This document shows, one piece after another, positions 1 to 9,484 of a stretch of 64,000 nt of DNA (position 1 is the stretch's first letter; each line of letters starts with the position of its first letter). The stretch spans positions 248,001-312,000 of the forward strand of contig QPMI01000439.1 in the NCBI GenBank assembly GCA_004431415.1. The letters are read 5' to 3'. The DNA is from Cyanophora paradoxa. Taxonomy: Eukaryota; Glaucocystophyceae; Cyanophorales; Cyanophoraceae. The position numbers and the translations under genes are program-made. A model generated the notes under the pieces. The model saw only the letters and a list, made by a program, of their open reading frames with translations. It made no database searches and was not told the DNA's origin.

Positions 1-745
1 AGCTTACGTATACTAAGTTAAAGCCAGCTGCAGCTGTTTAGCCTTGAAGAATGCGAATTCACGAAAATTGAATCATGCAATCGATACCACGCAAACCAAA
101 GTTGATCAGGAGAGCTCACCCTGTGATCATGGATTAAAGTTGAGCTCGGCGCCGACTCGGCGGTCACTGGGGTGGCCCAGCGCCGCCGGCCCGGCGCCGC
201 CGGGCCGGCACGGCGTCGGCGGTCACAATTGCAAGGTATGAGTCAGTGGGATTCAACGGCTTTTCGATTCAGGCGCTCGTCGACTAGCTATAGCTAGCAC
301 TGGAAGTCGAGTCAGTCATAATCAGCGCTCGCAGCTGCAGGCGCCTGGCAGATCTAGACGCTCGGCCGGCGCCGAGCTGTGAAGAGCCTGCCAGGCTGAT
401 CATGAGCTGTTCACGAGAGGAAAGCTCAGCGAGCTAGAGTTCAACGGATAGAGAATTCGAACTTTCGGAAGCCCGGCCCCCGGCCCCGGCGGCGGCGCCG
501 GCGCCGGGACGAATTTGAACTTGAATTTGAATTCCGGATCCCGGGTCCGAACTTCGGAAGTTCGAACTTTCAAGTTTCGTGCGGAGAGCAGAGCACGTGG
601 GGCCGCCGGGGCCGGGGGGGAGATCTAGCGCGAGGGAGGATGCAGTACTAGCAGTAGCCGCGGTACGCGCGCGAGGGACGATGCAGTAGCCGCGGGACTA
701 CGGTACCCCTCCCGGCGTGGCGACACTGGCGATCTAGTCGACGTC
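1..745. other. Upstream non-coding region
   Basis: No coding exon can be supported here. The sequence is dense in short self-complementary words. Examples are CAGCTGCAGCTG near 27, CTATAGCTA near 275 and GAATTCGAA near 452. There is also a stretch around 440-570 where GAA/TTC triplets alternate. It probably holds the promoter of the F-box/LRR-like gene that follows, but no TATA box or other element is convincing. Confidence 0.5.
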
Positions 746-913
746 ATGGCGACTGGCGAGGCTATGGAGGTCGAAGCTGAAGCTCACGATGGTGCGAATT
801 CTACCGCGTCGAACCGCAGTCGCGCACGCGTACGCCTCGAGCTCGCATCGTCCGATTGACGAACCCGAGGCGCAGCCGCTGGGGGCAGAGACGCTGACGG
901 ATTCGCTTCGCTC

Positions 914-2205
914 ATGAACCTTCCTGGTGCGCGGAACGAACGCGAGATCCGCCCGCTCGCGCTGAGAGCCTCGCACGACGCAGCGGATCTCCTGTTGTCG
1001 CTTATGGAGAAGGAGGCGGCCGTCAACGGCACGATGAGCGTGCTGCGGGGCCTGGCTTCGGCCCGTCGCCGCTTCCAGGAGCTTGCGTACGGGGAGTCGT
1101 CGACGCTCTTCACAGAGCCCGTCTTCGTCAGCGGCCGCCAAGGATCCCGCCTGGTGAGGCACGTTCGGCGCGTGCATGCGCTTCCACACGCTCATTCTTT
1201 GCTCAGGGCGCGCACCCGATTCTGAGCAGCGCATGGTCGGCCGGCGACACGATCCTGGACGTCGCGCGGCTGAGCTCGCGATTCGGCGAGCGCATCGAGC
1301 GGCTGCACCTCGGGAACGTCAGCTTCGACTTTGGGTTCGGCTTGGGCGCGGCGCGCAGCTCCTCCCCCTGGATCCTGGACCTCCGCGTCGCGGAGATGGC
1401 GGCAGCTTTCGGCCGCGACTCGATCCCCGCGCCGTCCGAGCTCGAGGCCATGCAGACGCGCGTCTCGCGCTGCCTTCTGGAGGTCCTCCGCGCCTGCCCG
1501 AACCTGACGCACCTCTCCCTCGCCGGGGCCGACCCCAAGGGCGCATTCCGGTCCCTCGCCGCCCTTTCGGACCTGCCCGCCAGCTTCTACCTGCACCACC
1601 TCCGCCACCTCGACCTCTCGGGCCTGACTGTACCCCTTCCGGCCCTCCACCGCCTCCTGCGCGCCTGCTCAATCTCGCTCGAGCGCCTCTTCCTCAGGTG
1701 AGCGCGCGCCCCGCTGGTTGCCGCTTCGCCCTCACGTCCGAGAACAGGGGTACGCGTGTGGTACCGGATAGTCAATGGTCCGAGCTTTCCAGTGGAAGCA
1801 GCAAAGCTCTTATCGAGGCCCTTCCAGATGGAACGTGAGCGCTCCCCCCCCCCCCCCCTTTCCTCCTCCTTCTCCACCCCCCCCTTCTTCCTCCTTCCCC
1901 CCCCCCCCCCAAGGCCCACCGGCACTGCTTTTAAACAGGGTTACCGCCTACCCTTCCCTTCCCTCCCTTTCCCCCCCTTCCCCCCCCCTTCCCCCCTTCC
2001 CCCCCCACCTTCCCTCTCTCCCCCTCGTCTCCTCTTTTAGTCTCGCTGGCGCAGTTTGTATTTCCTGCAGAGTCTCGACCTCTCGTCCACGGGCGTGAGC
2101 GCCGTCGAGCTGCAGCCGCTCCTCTCCCGCTTCCCTGAGCTCAAGGACCTCTACGTCGTGCGCCCCAGCCCCGCCCCGGCCTGCCGGCCCCGCCCCCGAT
2201 ATTGA
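914..2205 (+). CDS. F-box-like / leucine-rich-repeat protein (copy 1)
   Basis: Three exons fit: 914-1126, 1207-1697 and 2073-2205 (stop TGA 2203-2205). Exon 1 encodes an F-box-like helical segment ending in SSTLFTEPVF, which aligns with DRLLYEEPAF in the minus-strand paralogue at 55.1 kb. Exon 2 carries LRR-type repeats such as NLTHLSLAG and LRHLDLSGL. Exon 3 continues with SLDLSSTGVS and LKDLYVV. The arrangement suggests a substrate-recruiting subunit of an SCF-type ubiquitin ligase, inferred from architecture only. Reading frame is kept across both junctions; the third exon requires an acceptor two bases after the first CAG. The start is uncertain: ATG 914 opens the F-box frame, while an ATG at 746 in the same frame is cut by a TGA at 857 unless an intron removes it. 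The intron at 1698-2072 is extremely C-rich. Confidence 0.6.
1847..2037 (+). repeat. C-rich polypyrimidine intron tract
   Basis: Nearly uninterrupted C/T sequence with several runs of eight or more C, inside the last intron of the F-box/LRR gene. It is an extreme version of the C-rich intron style seen throughout the window. The complementary strand could form G-quadruplexes. Confidence 0.75.
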
Positions 2206-2373
2206 TTATGATGTGTCGGCAGTTGGGCATGGTCCAGAACGGAGTCCTCGCCGACGAAGCACTTCTTGAGAATCAACCGGGTTGCCGCCTCATCCGAACC
2301 AGCCTCGTGCGCATAGCACACCGCTCTGTAATCGTGGAAGCGCTCGCCGAATCCAGGCGCGTAACAGATCGAC

Positions 2374-3948
2374 ATGGACACCGCGTCGCTGCGGGAGCTG
2401 CGCGCGCACTTCGACGGGACGGCGTACCCCCGCCCCGAGGAGGCCCGCGTCGATGTACCCCGCTTCGCCACCGCTTTCCTTTTCAAAGGTACCTCCGATT
2501 CAAAATTTTCGAACTCGTCAGCCGATCCGCTGGGCCGGGCCGCAGCCCTTTGCGATGGTTCGGTCGCCCGCGCCGACGAGCTGGTGAGCGGCCTGGGAAT
2601 CTCGCCTCTCGATCCCCTCGACGAAGCCGGCCCTTGGGCAAGCGCCCCCGCCCCGTCCGCGCCCCCCCCCGGCCCCCCATCGATAGCTCACCGCCCTCCT
2701 TTCAGGTACCCGCCTACTTCCGGGACGCTGCGGCGACCTTGCCCGAGTGGCTGCGCGAGGGCGGTTCGACGGCCCTCCATTACCTCCTCGCCGGCAACAG
2801 CGACGCGGACGACGTGGAAAGGGCAAGCCGCGGCCGCGCCACGCCGAGCCGCCGCCAGCCCTTACCGACGCTGCCCGCAGCTAATCTCAGAGTGGAAGCT
2901 CGAGCCGCTGGTGAACCTCGCGCAGCGCTCGGGCCGCCGCCGGACGCCGCTCCACATCGCCGTCGAGAGAACGAAGCCTTCGACGCCCGCGATCATCAAC
3001 ATCCTGCTGAAGCTCGGCGCCGACCCGCTCCGGCCGGTACGCCCTGACGGCATGCTCGCCTGACGGCTGCTGCTCACGTGGGCGGCGTGCGCAGGATGCG
3101 GCGGGCGCCACCGCGCTGCACATCGCTTTTCGTCTGGCCGACGTGCATTTGGCGACGGAGCTGCTGCGGGAAGTGGCGCGCGCGAAGCTCGACCTGCTCT
3201 CGGCGAACGGCGGCGCGGCCCGCGACCTGCTCCAGACGCTGCTCGGCGATCCGAGGCTGGGGCCAGCGTCGGCGGGGACCTACTCGCGCTCGCGCATCGC
3301 CTTGCACGCCGTCGGCACGCCCGCCCGCGCCCTCCCGCCCTCCATCTGGAGCCTCGGTCCCCTCCAGCGCTGATCGCCGCCGCCGCCGCCGCCGCCGCAG
3401 AGATCTTGGGGCTCGAGGGGCCGGATCTGCAGGCGCTGGGGGTACGGCGGGCATTCTTTGAGGAGACGCGGTGGGGCAAGAAGGGGAACGAGATTCTCCT
3501 CCACTTTGCTGCCCGCGAGAACCTCCCCAGTGCCGTTCGGGCCCTCCTCAACGCCGGCGCCGATGCAGAGCTGAAGGCCCGCCCGCGCGCCCTGCCCCCC
3601 GCTCCCTTCCCCTTTCTCCTCCTTCCACTTAAATAACCGTCGACGTCGCTGCAGGAACCGCAAGAACCAGGTCGCGATCGGGAGGGCAGGAGCTTTCTGG
3701 GCAGGCCCAGGGGCTCTCCCGCTACGGGTGCGACGGTGCTCGAGATCGCCCTGGGCATGCAATCGCGCGGCGCGGCGCTCGTGAAGGCGATCATCGCCTC
3801 GGCCGAGAGCAGGGCCGTCCGCGCCTTCGCGGAGGCGAACCGCGTACCCCTCGACCGGGGCGAGGAGGCCGCCGCCCGCCCAGAGAAGCGCGCCCGCACC
3901 TCCGACGCCTCCGCCTCCACCTCCGCCGCCGCCGCCGACGACGGCTGA
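2374..3948 (+). CDS. Ankyrin-repeat protein with basic C-terminal tail
   Basis: Starts at ATG 2374 (MDTASLRELRAHFDG) and ends at TGA 3946-3948. Ankyrin signatures are spread over short exons: GSTALHYLLAG near 2765, RRTPLHIAVERT near 2940 and IINILLKLGADP just after, GATALHIAFRLAD near 3097, NEILLHFAARENLPSAV near 3490 followed by LLNAGADAEL. Introns begin near 2489 (GTACCT), 2584 (GTGAGC) and about 3035 (GTACGC), and acceptors are CAG. The last exon encodes ATVLEIALGMQSRG and a tail with PEKRARTSD followed by Ser/Ala, which resembles a nuclear localisation signal. Ankyrin repeats bind other proteins; no enzymatic domain is visible. It is unlike the ankyrin cluster at 35-51 kb in detail, so a recent duplicate is unlikely. 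Exon borders around 3250-3400 and 3660-3740 are uncertain. Confidence 0.7.
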
Positions 3949-4183
3949 GCTCCGCTCCGGCTGGAGCCGAGGCCGCCATGGCCAGGCTCGATTCCTACAC
4001 AGTACAGCCTTTTAACGTCGCGATCGCACTTTATTTTATCGTAAATGTAATCAGATATCGATGTAGAGAATGTACAGTCGAACTGTTGTAAGTTAAGCTA
4101 TTCCTACCTGCTGCCTGCTGCGGGTGCCAGCGCATGGCGCTTAGCTACACGCCCGCCTAGAATGCATGTTTACATGGGGCGGA
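3949..4183. other. Short convergent intergenic region
   Basis: AT-richer spacer between the convergent ankyrin gene and the IQ-motif gene. It presumably contains both 3' ends. No canonical AATAAA is obvious; ATTTTATCG near 4030 is the most AT-rich part. Confidence 0.4.
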
Positions 4184-7100
4184 TCACATTGCGAGGGCGA
4201 GGACTTGGCTCTGCTCTAGGGTGCCCGAGAGTGGCGGCGCCGGCGCCGCCCGCGGGCTCGGCGCCGCCGCCGCCGCGTGGCCCCGAGATCTAGAGGAGAG
4301 GGGACGGGGCGCCAGGAGGGGCGCCTTGGCGCCCGACGCGGGCGGCAGCTGCAGCGCCCCGCGGGGCGCCGCGGAGGGGCGGCGGAGCCTGGGCGCGGGG
4401 CCGAGGAGGCGGAGGCGGAGGCGGGGCGGGCGTCGGGGGCGGGCGACGTGCTCCGGGAGCGGACGCGGCGGGCCCGATCGCGGGCCGCGCGGCGCGTCAT
4501 CTGCTCGAGCGCTTCCATGGTGACGCGCCGCCCGAACACGGCGTCCATCGTGACGCCCGCCCCGCCGCCTGCCGCGAGACCGGCCGCGGCCCGGCGCCCC
4601 GGCCCGCGGGGCCGACGGCGGGCGCGGCCGCGGCGGCGGGGCCCCGGAGCCGCTGGGGGGTAGAAGCCGAAGGGGTCGGGGGTACGGCCCGCTCGGGCGC
4701 CTCGGGAGGGGGAAGAAGGAGGGGGGGACGAGAAGGCAGCCCCCGCCAGGCGCTCGGTCTGCTGCGGGGGCGGCAGGCGGAACGGGCTCGCGGGACGGCC
4801 GCGGCTCCGGCTCCACGCGGGGCGGACGGGGGCGGCGGCCGGGCCGTCGCCGACGCCGGCGCCGGCGCCGCGGCCTGCGCGCCGGTGCGCTGGAGGAGGG
4901 CGTAGGCGTCTCCAAGGAGGGACCGCACGCGGTCGGCCGCCTCCCTGAGCTCTCCGTCCTCCGTCTGAGCCGTCTGAGCGGTCTGAGCCTGCAGCTCCTG
5001 CTCCTGCTCCTGCTGCTCCGCCATCGCCGCCAGCGCCTTTGCAAGCTCGCTCAGCGCCGCCGCGGGCACGGGCGGCGGTGCCACCGGCGCCGCCACCGCC
5101 GGGGCTGCGGAGGCGGGGCGGGGCTTGGGGCCGGGCCGCCTCGCGGAGCGGGGGTACCAGCGCCGACGCCCCCACCGGCGGCGGCGGTGCGGGGCCGCGG
5201 GCGGCGCGGAAGGGGCGCGTAGGCCCCGGGCTGAGGGAGGCCAGGGGCGGGGCCGGGGGCGGCGTTGGCAGGCCCGGGCGCGGGGTGAACGGGGCCCAAC
5301 CCGAGGCGGCGGCGCCGGCCGAGCCGCTGGCGGGGCGGGGCGGGCGGGGCGAGGCCGGGGCGGGGACGACCTCAGTCCGTAGTTCGCCCTCTGGCGCTCC
5401 AGCAGTACACCGTCCAGGTCGCTGGCGGGCGGGGGCGCTGCGCCCCGCCCGGGCTTCCGGTTCGGCTCCCGGCGCGGGAGTTTCCACGGGACCCGCCGCC
5501 GCCGCCGCGGGGCGTCTCCGGCCCGGCCGCGCCCGCCGCGCCCGCCGGAGCGCTCTGCGGGCGCGGCCCGCGCGCCTCCGCCGGCGCCTCCGCCCGCGGC
5601 GTTCCGCTCCCGTTCCCACTCCGCAGCGACGGCGGCGGGTGCGCCGCGCCGTGCCCCGCGGGTCGTCCGCGGCCTGTCGCCTGCGAGCCCGCCGCCGCCG
5701 CCGCCTCCGCCGCCTCCGCGGCCTCCTCGTCCTCCTCGGTCTTGCGGGGCGCGAGAACGTCCCCGGCGCTGTAGACGAGGGGCCCGCGGGCCCAGTCCGG
5801 CGGCGACTCGTCCTCCTCGCCCCCGGCCCCGGGCCCGGCCCTGCGCCCCGCCGTCTTCCTCCGCCTCCTCCGCTTCCGCTTCGCCTCTGCCGCCGCCGCC
5901 GAGTCCGCCGCCTCCGCCGCGGCGCGGCGGAGACCGGGGGCGCGGAGGCGGCGCGGGCGGCCCGCGCCGGCCGCTCATCGAGCCGCGCCACGACCTGCGG
6001 AGCCATCTGCCTCGTAAGGCCCGTGTCCTTCAGCGTGACGCGGCCCGTCTCGTCTCCGGCGGCTTGCGCGGCGGCGGCAGCCGCTCCGGCTCGCCGCGGC
6101 GGCGGGGCCGCGCCGGCCGCGCGTAGAGGGGCGAGAAGACGGCGAGGAGCTGGTCCCGCGCGGGCGCGGGCAGCGCGGCGGCCGCCGCCGCCGCGTCGGA
6201 GTGCCCCGCCCCGCGGTGCCGGCGCGCCTGGCCCCGTATCCTGGCGACCCGAGCCATGCGCATGACCGCCAGACGGTCCACCGCCGCGTCCCGCCACGTC
6301 CGCAGCGTCCGCAGGCGCCGCCGCGCCTGCCAGCGCCGCGCCGCCGCCTGGACCCGCGCCGCGAGCTCGTCCGCCGTGGGCGGGGGCGGCGTGGGAGGCG
6401 GCGGGGGCGCCTCGGGCGGTTCCGGCGCCGGCTGCTGCTCCTGCTCGTCCTCCGGGGGCGACGCCAGGTTCGAGCCGGCGCGGGACCGAAGGCTCCGGTC
6501 CCGCTTCATGCTCCTCGTCGGCCGCATGTACGAGGGCGCCTCGCGCCTGCCTCCGCCGCCGCCGCCGCCGCCGCCCTCTGAGACGACGCTGCCCGCGAAG
6601 CTGCGCGGCGCCGACGGTCCGGCAGGGGGCAGCGGGGCCGGGGCCTGTGCCGAGGCTGAGGCTGAGGGCCCCGCTTCGCTGGACGCCCCGGCGTGGGGGC
6701 TCCAGGGCGGCGAGCCGGCTCCGCGCGCCACATCCCGCTCGATCTGCCTCAGCTCCTTCGTCGCAGCCGCCAGCAGCCTGCGCCAGCGGCAAGCGAGTCA
6801 GTCAGTCAGGACGGCGTCGGCTGAGCAAAGAGGCGCCCGCTGCCCGGCCGGCCGCACCGCGCGCTTCGGATGGAGTCGTCGCCTTGACCCTCGCCCTCAT
6901 CCTCGTCGACGTCGTCGACGTCGCTGTACCCGTCCTCGGGCACCGGGTCGTTGCCGACGGGGGCCCGGGGCGGGGGCGGCTGGGCCGACGGGGGGGCCGC
7001 TGAAGAGGATGCAAGGGCGCCGGTGGACGCCGGGCGCAGGTCTCGTCGGGAAGAGGGGGCGGAGGCGGAGGCTGCGGCGGCGGCGGCGGCGGGCCCCCGG

Positions 7101-9356
7101 GGCGAGTTGGGGGCCGAGGCGCCGGAGGTGGGGGGGCGGCCCCGAGGGGGGGACAGGGAATTCTCGTGGCGGAGGGACGCCAGCTCCACGGGGAGGGGTA
7201 CGTTGTGGCCCTCCATGAGCTACGGAGGAGAGGAGAGGGGCGGGCGAGGTCAGCGACGAAGATCAGTACCCCAGAGATGCGAATGAAATGCGTACCCGCA
7301 TGTAAGAGTGGACGTCGGCGGGGCACAGGAGCCCGCACTGCATACAGATGCTCTGCCCGTGGCTCTGCGCGGCGAAAGGAAGAGCGCGCGAGCGCGAGCG
7401 GTCAGCCCTGTCCAGAAGTGCGACAGAGAAGCGAGGCAAAGCTTCGCATTTGCTCGCCTGGTCGGCGCAGCGGAGGGCGGGGCAGTAGATGAGCCACGGC
7501 CGCTCGTACGTGTCTAGCGCCACATAGAGGACCATGTACCGGACCTGAAAAATGAAAAGAATCAGTTAGTTAGAGATTGCGTTCTAGATCGATTAGAATC
7601 AGTTGGCGGACCCTCAGGTTGGGGCGCTCGTGCTCGATCGCCTTGACGACCTTGGTCGCCATGGCCTTGAACTTCCGCTCCGTGCGGGGCCCCACGAGCG
7701 ACTGGACTGCAAGCAGAGGGGCGGTCTATCAGAGCGAACGAAGCGCGGGGAGGTACGGCATGGGTACCGGAGACGGGGAGGCAGTCGGGCCCCAGCTGGG
7801 TGATCCCCCGGTTGTAGCGGGACTGCGCCCCGAGCAGCCCCCGGTCCGGTCAGCAGGGCCGGAGGGCGCCGGGGCGGCGCCGGCAGGGAGGGGCGGCTAG
7901 ACGGCTAGGGGCAGCCTGCTTGGAAGCTCGACTAGGAGCCCGGCTAGGAGCTAGATGGATAGATAGACAGGGTGTGCGTCTAGAGGAGAGGGGGGGCCTC
8001 GCTTCGCTGGCTTGCCTGCTTGGAGTCGTCGATGGGGTTCTTGTTGGTGCGCGCGTCGACCATGAAGTGGTGCGGCGCCCACGAGATACGCACCGTCCTG
8101 CCGGGCCGGGGGCGTGAGCGGGCGGCCCGGCCGCCAGAGGGCGCCCGGCGGGGCGGGGCGGGGCGGGGCGGGGCGGGTCGCATTCGCGTGCTCACACGGC
8201 GCGGTCGGCGTAGGGGTGGACGAACTTCTGGAGGATGCCGGAGCGGTGCTTGGCGCGGTGCAGGAAGCGCCGCAGCGCCGCCTCGTCAAAGTACTCCAGG
8301 TGCACCGCGTGCGGCCCTGAAGAAGATTAGATTAGGCAGATGGATTGGATTGGATAGAAAGACGTGCGGGAAGCAGGCAGACAGATTAGATAGATAGATA
8401 GATAGTCGGTGCCACTATCAGCCAGAGCAGCTAGAGCAGCTAGAGCTAGAGCGGGTCAGCCTGGCAGGGAGATAGGACCGGTGAGACTAGCTACGAGACA
8501 GGTCCGCTTGTAGGTCCGGCTGTATAGCTAGATCGACTGCTACAACGCCAAGAGCTAGAACAAGAGCCGCGGCTTGGCGGCGCGGCGCACCGCTCTGCTC
8601 CCGCTCGATCTCGAGGTAGAAGGCGCAGATTTCTGAGGGACCCGTTCGCTCCCCAAAGACCTGCGGCGGCGGCGGGTCGCTCGATCGCTCTATCCCGAGC
8701 GCGTGGGGCGGGCGTGCGGGCCGAGCAGCCTGGCGCAAGCGCCGGTGCCGTGGCGGGGCGGGACGGGGCGGGGGCGGGGAGGGCGCGCCTGCATGATCTT
8801 GTCTGTCGTGAAATCGCTGCGCTTGCGCGAGTGGATGACGCCCGTGCGCGCGTCCGACTCGTCGCTGTGGTACCAGTGCACCAGCGCCCCGCTCCTGTAG
8901 ACCAGCGTGTGGGGCAGCCGCAGGCCGCCCAGCGTCGCCAGGGCCCGCTCCTGCCGTCGGCGGCACGTCAGCGGGCGCGGGCGCGGGCAGGCGCGGGCGA
9001 GACGTCGACGAGCGGCCGCGGCTTCGTGCCAGCTTAGCTAAGGCCCCGGGTCGAGCGCAGCGGACCTCAGGGAGGTCCACAGCATTGGTCCGGATGTGCA
9101 GGATGTCGTACAGCTCCTCCTGCGAGCGGCGGTTGAGCCTCGGCGCCAAGCGACCCAGCCGGTCGAGAGGGGGGGGCGGGCGCAGCACTGTCCTATCTAG
9201 CTAGCAGCCTGCACCAATCCTAGCAGCGCAGAAGCAGAGACTCACGACGAAGCCCCGGTCGTCGTCGTCTTCGCAAACCGACTTCCAGGGCGGCACGGCT
9301 GTTCCCTTGTAGAGCTCCACGAGCGAGGGCGGACCCACCCGCTCCTCGCCCTTCAT
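4184..9356 (-). CDS. Large IQ-motif and coiled-coil protein, family not recognised
   Basis: Translation fits ATG at 9356-9354 (MKGEERVGPPSLVELYKG), with a GT intron after DDDDRGFV. Further exons, reading right to left, encode RRSQEELYDILHIRTNAVDL (about 9135-9075), ALVHWYHSDESDARTG (8890-8845), SEICAFYLEIEREQSGA, HLEYFDEAALRRFLHRAK (8300-8245), ISWAPHHFMVDARTN (8095-8045), LVGPRTERKFKAMATKVVKA (7710-7650), VLYVALDTYERPWLIYCPA, and a Cys pair ICMQCGLLC near 7340. The C-terminal half has an IQ-like stretch AARVQAAARRWQARRRL (about 6374-6324), suggesting calmodulin or EF-hand light-chain binding. It also has a Gln/Glu-rich coiled coil near 5040-4970 and low-complexity Pro/Ala/Arg sequence. The stop is in one of two frames (4184 or 4216). 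The N-terminal module looks conserved, but I cannot name the family. It is divergent from the GT2-like gene starting 129 bases away. Confidence 0.55.
8147..8178 (+). repeat. GGGGC pentamer tandem repeat
   Basis: About six direct repeats of GGGGC in an intron of the minus-strand IQ-motif gene. The sense strand therefore reads CCCCG repeats, as in introns of the GT2-like copies. It is G-quadruplex-prone. Confidence 0.8.
8386..8406 (+). repeat. GATA tetranucleotide microsatellite
   Basis: Short run of GATA repeats in an intron, surrounded by GATT- and GCTAGA-rich sequence. A similar GATA run lies at about 59,945. Confidence 0.8.
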
Positions 9357-9484
9357 GGTCCGGGGCCGCGCTGAATTGGCTTGACCCGGGGTACGCCTCG
9401 CCGATTGAAGGCTGCCTACCCCCCGCCCGCGACCTTGTGCCGCCGGCTTCCTGAGAGGCCGCAAGGCCAGGCGCGAGGGGCGAA
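9357..9484. promoter_or_regulatory. Divergent promoter interval between IQ-motif and GT2-like genes
   Basis: The start codons of the minus-strand IQ-motif gene (9356) and the plus-strand GT2-like gene (9485) are only 128 bases apart. This interval must hold both 5' leaders and probably a shared bidirectional promoter. No TATA-like box is evident, so the call rests on geometry alone. Confidence 0.4.

Noticed and set aside
4216-6792. 858-residue open frame on the minus strand
   Set aside because: Very long, but mostly Arg/Pro/Ala produced by GC-rich sequence. Only short segments of it agree with coding-like composition, so it is a mosaic of exons and shadow frame.
8386-8406. CRISPR-like or other regularly spaced arrays
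   Set aside because: The only regular arrays are microsatellites and GGGGC/CCCCG repeats. There are no spacers and the genome is eukaryotic.
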